A program made the translations under genes and the position numbers. Below, in pieces: positions 8,237 to 16,068 of a stretch of 64,000 nt of DNA (its first letter is position 1; every line of letters begins with the position of its first letter). The notes beneath the pieces are model-generated. The model ran no database searches. It was not told the DNA's origin and worked only from the letters and a program-made list of their open reading frames with translations. Source of the DNA: Neorhizobium huautlense (GTDB lineage Bacteria > Pseudomonadota > Alphaproteobacteria > Rhizobiales > Rhizobiaceae); contig NZ_JAUSRF010000022.1 of the NCBI RefSeq assembly GCF_030811685.1, forward strand, positions 1 through 64,000, given 5' to 3'.

Positions 8237-8671
8237 ATGATGGTAATCCAGAAGAATGGCTCAGCCCACTGGGCTGGCGGCTTGAAGGACGGCAAAGGCG
8301 AAATTACCACCGAGAGTGGCGCACTGTCCGCTCATCCCTATGGCTTCAACACGCGTTTCGAGGGCGTGAAGGGAACCAACCCGGAAGAACTGATCGGTGC
8401 AGCGCATGCAGCCTGCTTCACCATGGCACTTTCGAAAATGCTGGGAGAAGCCGGACTGACCGCAACGAACCTGGATACGAAAGCAGTTGTCAGCCTCGAC
8501 AAGGTCGGCGACGGTTTTGGCATTACAGCGATCGAACTCAATCTTCGTGGAACTGTGCCGGGTACGGACGAGCAGACCTTCACGAAAATCGCCAATAAGG
8601 CGAAAGAGGGATGCCCGGTTTCCAAGGCTCTTGCCGCAGTACCGATCAGCCTGAACGTCACTTTTTCATAA
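8237..8671 (+). CDS. OsmC/Ohr family peroxiredoxin
   Basis: A 144-residue protein of the OsmC type. The two conserved catalytic cysteines are Cys60 (GAAHAACFTMALS) and Cys126 (KAKEGCPVSKAL); in this family they reduce organic hydroperoxides using lipoyl or other dithiols. The N-terminal WxGxxKxGxG-like start (SAHWAGGLKDGKGE) is the OsmC rather than the Ohr form. The ATG at 8237 follows AGGGAGAATT; an open frame extending upstream has no family similarity. The neighbouring dihydrolipoamide dehydrogenase-like enzyme would suit the lipoyl-dependent recycling known for this family, an attractive but inferred link. A perfect 13-bp hairpin terminates the gene. Confidence 0.92.
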   Translation: MMVIQKNGSAHWAGGLKDGKGEITTESGALSAHPYGFNTRFEGVKGTNPEELIGAAHAACFTMALSKMLGEAGLTATNLDTKAVVSLDKVGDGFGITAIELNLRGTVPGTDEQTFTKIANKAKEGCPVSKALAAVPISLNVTFS

Positions 8672-8708
8672 CGCAGACTCTGTCTTGAAAATTTCAGCTA
8701 CATTCAAA

Positions 8709-8738
8709 GAATGCCACCCTGTCACCAGGGTGGCATTC
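8709..8738. terminator. bidirectional hairpin terminator
   Basis: A perfect inverted repeat of 13 bp (arms GAATGCCACCCTG and its complement) with a 4-base loop, set between the convergent ends of osmC (8671) and the stress-protein gene (8755). The tail is not a long T-run. Confidence 0.7.
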
Positions 8739-8754
8739 TCGCATCAACACGAAA

Positions 8755-9366
8755 TCAGAGGCGGGCTTCCGGGCGATAACGACCGCGCTCCGCTTCGATC
8801 TGTTCAGCGGTGTAAGGATCTGCCCTTTCGTCGAAGCGCGACCATCCTCCTGCAGTGTACGCGCGGCGGCGCTCCGCAAGGTCTACAGTGCGCGGGCCGG
8901 CAAGAACGCCCTCAGCCGCGGCAACTTTGTCATTTTCGACCTTGGCTGCAACGACGGCGCCGCCACGGCGGATGCCTTCAGCATAGACGTGAGCATCTTC
9001 CTCAGAGACGCCGGACTCGATCATGGCCCCAACGAGACCACCCGCAGCACCACCCGCGACCGCGCCCGCCACTGCACCAGCCGCAGTTGCAGCAAGCCAG
9101 CCCGCAGCAACGACCGGACCGACGCCGGGGATCGCCATGATGCCAAGTCCCGTTAGCAAGCCGCCGGCACCACCGGCAACCGCCCCGAGACCCGCGCCAA
9201 CGCCAGCGCCCTCGCCAGCTTTGTTACCCTGCCCTTCAAGCTCTTCCTTGCCATCCTTGTAATATAGGATGCTGATATCGTCGGACGAAACGCCGGAATC
9301 CTCCAGCGCCTTAACGGCCGTGCGTGCATCATCATAGGAGTCGTAAAGACCAGTAATCGTTTTCAT
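8755..9366 (-). CDS. general stress protein with glycine-zipper membrane region (DUF1269/YflT-like)
   Basis: A 203-residue protein. Residues 1-40 (MKTITGLYDSYDDARTAVKALEDSGV) match the N-terminal domain of heat-induced stress protein YflT and DUF1269 proteins. Residues 50-120 are a long Gly/Ala-rich stretch (GAGVGAGLGAVAGGAGGLL and more) that could form a glycine-zipper hairpin in the membrane. The region SEEDAHVYAEGIRRGGAVVAAKV follows, and the C terminus is Arg/Glu-rich and hydrophilic. No enzyme motif. It lies 48 bases downstream of the minus-strand 9415-9732 gene and may share its stress promoter at 9775. The exact role is unknown; relatives are stress-induced. Confidence 0.75.
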   Translation of the reverse strand: MKTITGLYDSYDDARTAVKALEDSGVSSDDISILYYKDGKEELEGQGNKAGEGAGVGAGLGAVAGGAGGLLTGLGIMAIPGVGPVVAAGWLAATAAGAVAGAVAGGAAGGLVGAMIESGVSEEDAHVYAEGIRRGGAVVAAKVENDKVAAAEGVLAGPRTVDLAERRRAYTAGGWSRFDERADPYTAEQIEAERGRYRPEARL

Positions 9367-9414
9367 GGTGATTTCCTCGCTTGCAGATTTTTCTGTCTTT
9401 ATTGGGAATGACGC

Positions 9415-9732
9415 TTACTGCGACATCGTGATGTTGCCCTGGAAATCGAGCGCGACGTTGCCGTGCTTTCCATCCTTGGAGCCCATGCCGCGCCAGATGC
9501 CCTGATCGTCGAGCTTCAGGCCGGACACGTCGGTGTAACCCGCTTCCTCGATGCGGGACTTCGCCTGGGCTTCAGTGAAGCTGTTCTTGCCGCCGACCGG
9601 CGCGCCCGGATTCTGCTCACCGGAAGACGACACGGCTGGTGTGGTCTGCGATGTCTTCGGCGCTTCGCTCTGTGCAAAAGCGGTGGTCGCGGTAACGAGG
9701 ACGGCGGCAAGGCCAAATGCAATCTTCTTCAT
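9415..9732 (-). CDS. exported small protein, PepSY-like region
   Basis: A 105-residue protein with a clear Sec signal peptide (MKKIAFGLAAVLVTATTAFA, cleaved after AFA). The mature part starts with a Ser/Thr/Pro-rich linker. The C-terminal half, FTEAQAKSRIEEAGYTDVSGLKLDDQGIW, then G-KDGKHGNVALDFQGNI, resembles the single-unit PepSY-like domain found in small periplasmic rhizobial proteins. It is preceded by a GGAAC-N17-GTT promoter 43 bases before the start. The binding partner is unknown. Family call moderate. Confidence 0.7.
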   Translation of the reverse strand: MKKIAFGLAAVLVTATTAFAQSEAPKTSQTTPAVSSSGEQNPGAPVGGKNSFTEAQAKSRIEEAGYTDVSGLKLDDQGIWRGMGSKDGKHGNVALDFQGNITMSQ

Positions 9733-9774
9733 AGTTATTCTCCTGATTCCGCATTTGATTTGAATGCGTTACAG

Positions 9775-9799
9775 AACATGCGACATAATGTTTTGTTCC
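9775..9799 (-). promoter_or_regulatory. EcfG-type promoter (GGAAC-N17-GTT)
   Basis: On the minus strand GGAAC (9799-9795) and GTT (9777-9775), 43 bases before the exported protein gene at 9732. Confidence 0.65.
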
Positions 9800-9910
9800 A
9801 AGTTCGAGTCGCTTTAATGCCTCGTGGTCCTTTCAAGAAATACGATGCAACCATTCAAGGCTCGTCGCGTTCTCGCGTAAGCGTGTACTGTTCCCTAGCG
9901 CGAGGCTGAA

Positions 9911-10135
9911 GTGGGCAGAAAAGTGGACAAGGTCTACGAGACGCTTATTCGTGGCTTGAGCCACGGGCTTGCCAGCAACGATCTTTATGACTTCATCTCC
10001 AGTGGATGTGCGGTTTCTTCGAACAAACGAATCTGCAGGGCATCTCTCATGGCGATGTCTAATGCCCGAGTTGCGGACCGAGACGTGTTGGAGCACGTCT
10101 ATTCAATTGCCGCCGATCGTCGACTGGATGCGTGA
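9911..10135 (+). CDS. small protein, unknown (paralogue of 52392-52628)
   Basis: 74 residues from a GTG start that follows GAGGCTGAA. It reads MGRKVDKVYETLIRGLSHGL, then NDLYDFISSGC, RICRASLMAM and a Leu-rich end. The protein encoded at 52392-52628 has the same order of elements (MGKKLDSVHRHLIDGLSKGL, HELYEFVAIGC, LKRASLAAM, EAVYSLA). The shared length and pattern show a two-member family in this window and support both as real. Helical and soluble, with one conserved Cys after the FISSG/FVAIG turn. Function unknown. Confidence 0.6.
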   Translation: MGRKVDKVYETLIRGLSHGLASNDLYDFISSGCAVSSNKRICRASLMAMSNARVADRDVLEHVYSIAADRRLDA

Positions 10136-10159
10136 ATTGAACACGGCAATTAGCGGGAT

Positions 10160-10402
10160 CTAATCGGGCGCGACTGTTGACGGCGGCCGAACGTCCGCAG
10201 CGTTGTTATGCCCCCAATCACTGTTTGCAAACTCATCGTCCGCTTGCTGATTAACCTTCGTAACATCGTCGGTTTCCTGGGCGACGAGGTCGCCGGCCCT
10301 CTCCGCACGTTTCCAGTGATGGTCATGAGCGCCGTCCGGACGCCCCTCATCCTCCCCGATTTTATAGGCACGCTCGCGCTGTTCCTGCTCTCGATCGGTC
10401 AT
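10160..10402 (-). CDS. DUF2934 domain protein
   Basis: 80 residues from the ATG at 10402, preceded by GGGAGGACACC at the right distance. The N-terminal half (RERAYKIGEDEGRPDGAHD, then HWKRAE) is the DUF2934 signature, usually RxRAYxIWExEGRPxGxxxxHW; here Trp of the IWE triplet is Gly. The C-terminal half is acidic and Asn/Asp-rich, likely disordered. DUF2934 proteins are small, unstudied and common in rhizobia, often with stress-type promoters; here a GGAAC-N17-GTT element lies 30 bases before the start. An apparent longer frame upstream is not supported. Confidence 0.8.
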   Translation of the reverse strand: MTDREQEQRERAYKIGEDEGRPDGAHDHHWKRAERAGDLVAQETDDVTKVNQQADDEFANSDWGHNNAADVRPPSTVAPD

Positions 10403-10431
10403 CGAAGGTGTCCTCCCTGTTGCGTGGGTCA

Positions 10432-10456
10432 AACAATCCATTGGCCCCGCAGTTCC
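10432..10456 (-). promoter_or_regulatory. EcfG-type promoter (GGAAC-N17-GTT)
   Basis: Minus strand: GGAAC (10456-10452), GTT (10434-10432), 30 bases before the DUF2934 gene start. Confidence 0.65.
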
Positions 10457-10595
10457 CGAAGCACTGAAACGCGTGCGGCATTGAACCGTCGACGGGATCG
10501 GAAAAGAGTTGCTCATAAAGGGTGTGAACGCGTGGGAGTGGCGGCAGAGCGGCAGGAGAAACTCAATCAAGGTGCGCTTCGTCTTCCGAAGGTGC

Positions 10596-10620
10596 GGAAC
10601 CTGAAACCGAACCATCCGTT
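10596..10620 (+). promoter_or_regulatory. EcfG-type promoter (GGAAC-N17-GTT)
   Basis: GGAAC at 10596-10600 and CGTT ending at 10620, 30 bases before the TIGR02587 gene. Confidence 0.65.
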
Positions 10621-10650
10621 TTCAGCATCGGGCAAGAAGGCAGAAGCCAC

Positions 10651-11538
10651 GTGAGCACCTCATTGCAGATGAACGACGGCAACCGAGTATCGGACCCTCG
10701 CGCCTTCGTGACAGGGCTTGGGCGCGGGGCAGCCGGAGCCTTGCTCTTCGGTGTTCCCATGCTGATGACAATGGAATTGTGGGAGCTCGGCTTTTACATC
10801 GAGCGTTATCGACTGCTCATTCTTCTGACAGCCAACATCCCTCTTCTTGTATCCCTGGCCGATCGGGTCGGGTTCGAGCGCACCGGAACTTTGGCGGAAG
10901 CCTGCCGCGATGCAACGATCGCCTATGCGCTCGGGATCGTTATGAGTACCGCTATTCTCGTGTTGTTCGGCGATATCAAGCCTGGCATGCCGATCTCGGA
11001 AATCGTTGGAAAGGTGGCCATCCAGGCCGTGCCTGCGAGCATCGGCGCACTCCTGGGCCGTTCGCAGCTCGGCGAATCCAACGATGATCAGGATGAACAC
11101 AAGGATGGGAACCGTGACGAAGAGGCTGTGACGGATCACCTGTCAACGCGCTACATCCAAGAGCTGTTCCTGATGGGCGTCGGGGCGCTTTTTCTGAACC
11201 TGAACGTCGCACCGACCGAGGAAATCATCCTTATTTCATTCAAGATGACGCCGTGGCATGCCTTGGCGACCATCCTGGTCTCCATCGCTATCATGCATGC
11301 ATTTGTCTACGCTGTAGCCTTTCAAGGATCACATGAGGTTCCGGAGGGTACTCCGTGGTGGCATGCATTTTTCCGCTTCACGCTGCCGGGCTACATCGTC
11401 GCAATGGCGATCAGCCTCTATGTACTTTGGACGTTCGGCCGCCTTGATGACGTCGGCCCGACGCAAGTCCTGATGTCGGCTATCGTGCTGTCATTCCCGG
11501 GTGCGATCGGCGCCGCAGCTGCACGATTGATCTTGTAG
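10651..11538 (+). CDS. TIGR02587 family integral membrane protein
   Basis: A 295-residue membrane protein with about seven hydrophobic segments and a charged central loop (NDDQDEHKDGNRDEEAV near residue 150). Features of the TIGR02587 family are the first segment with MLMTMELWELGFYI, the loop ending RYIQELFLMGVGALFLNLNVAPTEEI, and WWHAFFRFTLPGY. The family has no known function; it is found mostly in rhizobia and cyanobacteria next to TIGR02588, exactly as here (10 bases downstream). The promoter at 10596 suggests stress induction. Confidence 0.85.
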   Translation: MSTSLQMNDGNRVSDPRAFVTGLGRGAAGALLFGVPMLMTMELWELGFYIERYRLLILLTANIPLLVSLADRVGFERTGTLAEACRDATIAYALGIVMSTAILVLFGDIKPGMPISEIVGKVAIQAVPASIGALLGRSQLGESNDDQDEHKDGNRDEEAVTDHLSTRYIQELFLMGVGALFLNLNVAPTEEIILISFKMTPWHALATILVSIAIMHAFVYAVAFQGSHEVPEGTPWWHAFFRFTLPGYIVAMAISLYVLWTFGRLDDVGPTQVLMSAIVLSFPGAIGAAAARLIL

Positions 11539-11548
11539 GAGGATATCC

Positions 11549-11959
11549 ATGACAGAGATTTCTCGTCGTCCTCATTCCGAAAAGCCAGATCCACACTGGG
11601 TCGAATGGGCGACCGGGATCGTTTCTGCCGTGCTGGTCGTGGCGATGCTTGGATGGGTGGGATACGAGGCCCTGACCGATAAGGACGGGCCACCTGAATT
11701 TCGTATCACGATTACGGGTATTGCACCGGTCTCAGGCGGTCACCGCGTCGAATTCGATATTGCCAACCGTGCCACACGAACGGCAGCGACTGTGAACGTG
11801 CGGGGAGAAATCCTGGACGGAAGCCGCACTGCGGAAGATGCCGAAGTGGTAATCGATTACGTTCCTGCGCAGTCAAAATCATCCGGGGCTTTGATATTCC
11901 GCGAGGACCCAGGACGCCATGAGATCCTTATAAGGGCAGTCGGGTATAGTGATCCCTAG
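11549..11959 (+). CDS. TIGR02588 family protein
   Basis: 136 residues: a short polar N terminus, one membrane helix (WATGIVSAVLVVAMLGWVGYEAL) and a roughly 85-residue domain outside with beta-strand pattern (FRITITGIAPVSGGHRVEFDI, then ATVNVRGEI, a sandwich-like fold). It matches the TIGR02588 family, always partnered with TIGR02587, here separated by only 10 bases with AGGAGGATATCC as ribosome-binding site. Probably a membrane complex of the two, by inference from constant pairing. Confidence 0.85.
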   Translation: MTEISRRPHSEKPDPHWVEWATGIVSAVLVVAMLGWVGYEALTDKDGPPEFRITITGIAPVSGGHRVEFDIANRATRTAATVNVRGEILDGSRTAEDAEVVIDYVPAQSKSSGALIFREDPGRHEILIRAVGYSDP

Positions 11960-12094
11960 CGTCTACGCAACGCATCCGCCAGCAGCCAGCAACTCTCCAA
12001 AAGAGTTCCTGCCATCATTTTTCTGACTGACCGGACCGTGAAGAACGATTGTATGTTGCTTTCTTCCGAACGATCCAAGCCGTCTGGAACGTGG

Positions 12095-12114
12095 AAAAGC
12101 GGCAAGAATGCCGC
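12095..12114 (-). terminator. rho-independent terminator of proP
   Basis: On the minus strand GCGGC-loop-GCCGC followed by TTTT, about 33 bases after the stop of the MFS gene. 11960-12146 otherwise shows nothing. Confidence 0.6.
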
Positions 12115-12146
12115 CTCTCTTAACTCACCCCAGCCAGACTGAAGAG

Positions 12147-13667
12147 CTAGGTCAGCTTTGGATGTTGTCCGACCAGCCTATCCCGCTTTTGCTGAAGCAG
12201 GTCCATCTGGTCTTGTAGCTCACCCATAGCTTCGTCGATTTTCTCGACACTTTCCTCGATGTAAAGATAGTGCTCGGCAAGGAGTGCCTTCGCCTCCTTG
12301 CGGTTGGAGGCGTTAGGCGTGTCCCCGTAAAGAGGTCGGTTTGCTGTTTCCTTGAGGAATACAGTGGTCACCAGACCGGCCGCCGCTGCGATCATCAGAT
12401 AGTAGGCCGGCATGTAGATGTTACCGGTTGCCTCCACCAACCACGCGGTGATTGTCGGAGTCAGACCCGCAACGATAACCGAGATATTGAATGAGATTGC
12501 CAGCGCGCTGTAGCGGATACGCGTTGGAAACAGTGCAGGCAGTGTGGCGGCCATGATACCGACCAGGCAGTTCAGGCCGATTGCAAGGATCAGCAGTCCG
12601 AAAAAGATGCCAACGGTTTGACCGCCGGCGATCAGGTGGAAAGCCGGCCAGGACAGAAACAGTACCAACGCACTGCCGATTGCAAGAAACGGACGACGCC
12701 CGACACGGTCGCTCAGGAAACCGACCAAAGGCTGCACGAACAGCATGCCAACCATGACGGCGATGATGATGAGCGCGCCGTGATCTTCCGTATAGCCAAG
12801 CGTTTTCGAGAGATAGGTCGGCATATAGGTGAGAAGCATGTAATAGGTCACGTTGGTGACAAGAACCATACCGATGCAGATCGCCAGCGAACGAGGATGT
12901 TTGCTGAGAATTTCCGCGATCGGAACGGCTGGCCGCTCTTTCAGAGCATCCTTGTCTTCCTGCTCCGTGCGCTTCAGGCGCTCAGTGAATGCAGGTGTCT
13001 CCTCGGCAGCGTGCCGCAGGTAAAGGCCGATCAAACCAAGCGGCGCAGCCAGAAAGAACGGAACCCGCCATCCCCAGGACAGGAAGTTCGCCTCACTCAT
13101 CGCCGCAGTGAGAACGACGACAAATCCGGCTCCGAGCACGAAGCCGGCGATCGATCCGAAATCCAGCCAACTCCCCAGAAACCCGCGCCGCCGATCTGGT
13201 GAATATTCGGCAACGAAGATCGCAGCACCCGTATATTCGCCGCCAACGGAAAAACCCTGGGCAAGCTTGCAGATCAGCAGCAGCACCGGAGCCCAAAGGC
13301 CGATCGTTGCATAGCCGGGAATAAGGCCAATGCAGAACGTGCTGATGGCCATGATGATGATCGTCAGCGACAGGACTTTCTGACGTCCGAACTTGTCACC
13401 CATCGCCCCGAAGAACACGCCGCCAAGTGGGCGCACGAGAAACGGCACGGAAAACGTGGCCAATGCCGCGATTGTCTGCACCGCTGGCGATGCGTCGGGA
13501 AAGAATACTTTGCCGACGGTGGCGGCGACGAAGCCGTAAACACCGAAATCGAACCATTCCATCGCGTTGCCAAGGGCTGCGGCGGTAATGGCTTTTTTCA
13601 GTTTTGAATCCTCAATGACGGTCACATCATTAAGTGTAAGTGGGTTTGTTTGGCTATCGGTATTCAA
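12147..13667 (-). CDS. proP: MFS osmoprotectant/proton symporter, ProP-like
   Basis: 506 residues, twelve predicted membrane helices, metabolite:H+ symporter subfamily. Signatures: AALGNAMEWFDFGVYGF at the first helix, GDKFGRQKVL (loop 2-3), the GGEYTGAAIFVAEYSP motif, and RVGRRPFL in loop 8-9. After the last helix it carries a long cytoplasmic tail with heptad-like repeats (YIEESVEKIDEAMGELQDQMDLLQ). A C-terminal coiled coil is characteristic of E. coli ProP and tunes its osmotic set point; the presence here makes ProP (glycine betaine/proline uptake) the best call over other sugar-acid members. It stands alone on the minus strand with its own terminator. No GGAAC-type promoter at correct spacing was found upstream. 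Confidence 0.82.
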   Translation of the reverse strand: MNTDSQTNPLTLNDVTVIEDSKLKKAITAAALGNAMEWFDFGVYGFVAATVGKVFFPDASPAVQTIAALATFSVPFLVRPLGGVFFGAMGDKFGRQKVLSLTIIIMAISTFCIGLIPGYATIGLWAPVLLLICKLAQGFSVGGEYTGAAIFVAEYSPDRRRGFLGSWLDFGSIAGFVLGAGFVVVLTAAMSEANFLSWGWRVPFFLAAPLGLIGLYLRHAAEETPAFTERLKRTEQEDKDALKERPAVPIAEILSKHPRSLAICIGMVLVTNVTYYMLLTYMPTYLSKTLGYTEDHGALIIIAVMVGMLFVQPLVGFLSDRVGRRPFLAIGSALVLFLSWPAFHLIAGGQTVGIFFGLLILAIGLNCLVGIMAATLPALFPTRIRYSALAISFNISVIVAGLTPTITAWLVEATGNIYMPAYYLMIAAAAGLVTTVFLKETANRPLYGDTPNASNRKEAKALLAEHYLYIEESVEKIDEAMGELQDQMDLLQQKRDRLVGQHPKLT

Positions 13668-13824
13668 CCCTGCCCCCTTGGAACATGTATCACCCGATGA
13701 CTGGGCGCGCCCAATAATGCAGAGCTGTTCAAAAGGTTCCGATGTTTCAGAGGATAGGACTGTCAGTGGAGGAGGAAGACAAAATGCTGTAGAAATGACA
13801 AAATTCGGTCGCGACTATCGTCAA

Positions 13825-13890
13825 TTACAGAAACACGAACGAACCGACGGCGATGAACATCAGCATCCAGTCCGCGAGTTCGAGTTTCAC
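13825..13890 (-). CDS. possible tiny membrane peptide
   Basis: A 21-residue frame from a GTG (25 if an in-frame ACG at 13902 is the start): a few charged residues, then DWMLMFIAVGSFVFL. A GGGAGGAG ribosome-binding site lies ideally placed for the ACG codon rather than the GTG. It is one of several tiny single-helix frames in this window. Weak evidence. Apart from it, 13668-13948 holds nothing I can support. Confidence 0.25.
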   Translation of the reverse strand: MKLELADWMLMFIAVGSFVFL

Positions 13891-13948
13891 GTGTTTGGGC
13901 GTGTTATCTCCTCCCGGCTTGCCTCTTATTTGACGCTCAGCGTTGGCT

Positions 13949-14152
13949 CTAAAGCGCTGCCTCGAACAGTTCGCGTGCCTCGTCAGGCGATGCTCGGCCA
14001 TCCAGTGCCATCTGGATGCAGTTATCTGCTACGGCGCGATGCAGGTCCGTGCGGTGTGCCCAGTTCTCGGCAATAAACTGTCTGGCTGCGAGTGGACTGA
14101 AGATCAGACGCGTTCCGGCGATCACTGGCTTGTCCAATAGAAGAATTGGCAT
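13949..14152 (-). CDS. DUF982 domain protein
   Basis: A 67-residue protein with the DUF982 pattern: two short strands (KPVIAGTRLIFSPLAARQFIAENW), then H-RTDLHRAVADNCIQMALDGR, and the closing ASPDEARELFEAAL, which is the family's most conserved end. DUF982 proteins are small, of unknown function and expanded in Rhizobiaceae. A second member lies at 58238-58504. No clear promoter of the GGAAC type before it. Confidence 0.75.
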   Translation of the reverse strand: MPILLLDKPVIAGTRLIFSPLAARQFIAENWAHRTDLHRAVADNCIQMALDGRASPDEARELFEAAL

Positions 14153-14220
14153 TTTTCACTGTTCAGTTTCTAGAATTGAAGAGCGGAAACGATCCCGCCG
14201 ATGAACGTCCATTCGGTTTG

Positions 14221-14448
14221 CTATTCTGCAGCGATGGATACGGTCGAACGCTGAGTGATCTGCATCAGGTAGGAACAGATATCTCCGCCGCAGGCAGCAA
14301 CCAGTGCCGCCTGACTGTAGCCTTCCGCCTGTGCCTCGGCTCTCAAAGCGCCCGCCAGCATGCTGAACTCACTGGCGTCCTCGACAAAGCCCAACACCAT
14401 CTGACGGGCCGTAAGCTTGTCGTCCAACCAGTCGTCGATCACCTTCAT
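14221..14448 (-). CDS. small protein, unknown
   Basis: 75 residues from the ATG at 14448, which is preceded by AAGGAGAGATAGGC; a longer frame upstream has no ribosome-binding site. Helical sequence (MKVIDDWLDDKLTARQMVLG, then EFSMLAGALRAEAQAEGYSQ and ALVAACGGDICSYLM) with two cysteines near the end. Not recognised. It is divergent from the 14539 gene with 90 bases between the starts. Confidence 0.55.
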   Translation of the reverse strand: MKVIDDWLDDKLTARQMVLGFVEDASEFSMLAGALRAEAQAEGYSQAALVAACGGDICSYLMQITQRSTVSIAAE

Positions 14449-14538
14449 GCCTATCTCTCCTTCAATGCAGGCCGGTAATGCGGAAAGATCGAAAAGGTTG
14501 CCGCTGCCGCAAAACATTTCCAGAAGGAGACACAGCAC

Positions 14539-15066
14539 ATGGTATCGGCCGCGAAAACCGCCCGGAATGCGGAGACATTAGTACCAGAACAGCCAGACGT
14601 CACTGAAAGCAATCCTGCGACGATAGATCGAGCGGAACAAATGAACTGGCACCGTGTTCGCCTCGACGCAGAGTCATCTCATGGTCGTCACATGCACGGT
14701 GCAACAGACTTCATCGCTGAACTCGTCAGAGCGGCCAACCGCGTTGAACGGCTCCCGGATGCGACACGGGCATGCCTCCTCGACATATCCTACGAAACCA
14801 TTCGCGATATGCGTGAAGAAATCGGTCTTCCGTCCGTTGGATACGGGCAGGACATCGCGATCGACATGATGACGATGGCAAGAGCCATACCGGTCTTTTC
14901 AGATGCGGAGGTCGCCTCGGCGTTGCTGGAGGCCGCAGCGGAAATCAGGTCATTGCATATCGCCGGCTGCGAGCAGCGCTCATCTCCGGGAATGGCGGCA
15001 TTCAACAGAGGCCACGCAACGGCTTTCAAAGGGCGTGCCCATATGCCGCCTTTGCCGCCAGCTTAG
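14539..15066 (+). CDS. hypothetical protein
   Basis: 175 residues, soluble, preceded by AAGGAGACACAGCAC. The first 50 residues are polar and low in structure; residues 55-145 are helical (FIAELVRAANRVERLPDATR; ETIRDMREEIGLPS; VASALLEAAAEIRSLHIAGC); the C terminus is Gly/Ala/Pro-rich with GMAAFNRGHATAFKG. I do not recognise a family. It lies 100 bases before the first ku gene but a separate stress promoter is present between them. Confidence 0.55.
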   Translation: MVSAAKTARNAETLVPEQPDVTESNPATIDRAEQMNWHRVRLDAESSHGRHMHGATDFIAELVRAANRVERLPDATRACLLDISYETIRDMREEIGLPSVGYGQDIAIDMMTMARAIPVFSDAEVASALLEAAAEIRSLHIAGCEQRSSPGMAAFNRGHATAFKGRAHMPPLPPA

Positions 15067-15106
15067 ATCGAAGCCTGGCAAAGCGCGCACATAACGCAAG
15101 GAAGCC

Positions 15107-15132
15107 GGAACGAATCCATATTTCAGTCGGTT
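15107..15132 (+). promoter_or_regulatory. EcfG-type promoter (GGAAC-N18-GTT) of the first ku pair
   Basis: GGAAC at 15107-15111 and GGTT ending at 15132, 33 bases before the ku start. Confidence 0.6.
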
Positions 15133-15165
15133 TATCGGGACGACTGTCGTTTGGAGTAAGCCGAG

Positions 15166-16053
15166 ATGAGTGCACCGCGTTCGAATTGGAAAGGTTATAT
15201 CACCTTCGGCGAGGTCACCTGCCCCGTCGCCCTTTATACCGCCGCCTCGTCGTCGGACCGGATCAGGTTCAATATCCTCAACCGCAAGACAGGCAACCGT
15301 GTCCGCCGCGACTTCATCGACAGCGAAACGGGCGATGCCGTTGAGCACGACGATCAGGTAAAGGGATATGAGACAGGCAATGGCCGATATGTCGTCCTCG
15401 AGCCCGAAGAAATTGCCGCTGCTATCCCCGACAGTGACAAGACGCTCGCCATCGATGCATTCATTCCCTGCGACGAGATCGACGACGTCTATTTCGACAA
15501 GCCCTATTACCTCGCTCCTCAGCAATCCGGCGAAGAAGCGTTTGCGCTGCTGCGGGACGGCATGAAGGAAGCCAAGGTTGCGGCGATCGCCAGCACCGTC
15601 CTGTTTCGCCGGTTGCGCACGGTCCTGATCCGCCCGTATGGGGACGGATTGATCGGCACGACGCTGAACTATGATTACGAGGTCCGTTCCGCTGAAGAAG
15701 CGTTCGACGATATGCCCGATATCAAGATCGACAAGGAAATGCTCGATCTTGCCGCGCATATCATCGGCACGAAGAAGGGCAGCTATGACGCATCCAAATT
15801 CGATGATCGATATGAGGAGGCTCTGGCCGAACTGGTGAGAGCCAAGATCGAGGGCAAGCCCTTCAAGAAGGTAAAAGCCGTCAAGGCCTCAAAACCGAGC
15901 GATCTGCTGCAGGCATTAAAGGACAGCGCCGGTGCGTCAAAGAAATCAGCCAGCAAGCCCAAGTCCGCTAAGTCCGCCAACTCCAACAGCTCCAGCAAGA
16001 AGGCTGCCAAGCAATCCGGCAGCAGCTCGTCCTCACCTCGGAAAACCGGATAG
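15166..16053 (+). CDS. ku: Ku protein (non-homologous end joining), first pair, copy 1
   Basis: A 295-residue bacterial Ku. The core (residues 1-230) carries the Ku70/80 beta-barrel signatures WKGYITFGEVTCPVALYTA, RKTGNRVRRDFIDSETG, VKGYE, DEIDDVYFDKPYYLAP and KVAAIASTVLFRRLRTVLI. The last 60 residues are Lys/Ser/Ala-rich and unstructured (ASKKSASKPKSAKSANSNSS), like the DNA-contacting tails of long bacterial Ku. It would bind broken DNA ends as a homo- or heterodimer and recruit LigD, encoded convergently at 16905. The next ku starts 15 bases on. A ku3/ku4-like arrangement with heterodimer formation is known in Sinorhizobium; that this pair corresponds is inference. Stress promoter at 15107. 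Confidence 0.93.
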   Translation: MSAPRSNWKGYITFGEVTCPVALYTAASSSDRIRFNILNRKTGNRVRRDFIDSETGDAVEHDDQVKGYETGNGRYVVLEPEEIAAAIPDSDKTLAIDAFIPCDEIDDVYFDKPYYLAPQQSGEEAFALLRDGMKEAKVAAIASTVLFRRLRTVLIRPYGDGLIGTTLNYDYEVRSAEEAFDDMPDIKIDKEMLDLAAHIIGTKKGSYDASKFDDRYEEALAELVRAKIEGKPFKKVKAVKASKPSDLLQALKDSAGASKKSASKPKSAKSANSNSSSKKAAKQSGSSSSSPRKTG

Positions 16054-16068
16054 GCGGGAGGTCATAAC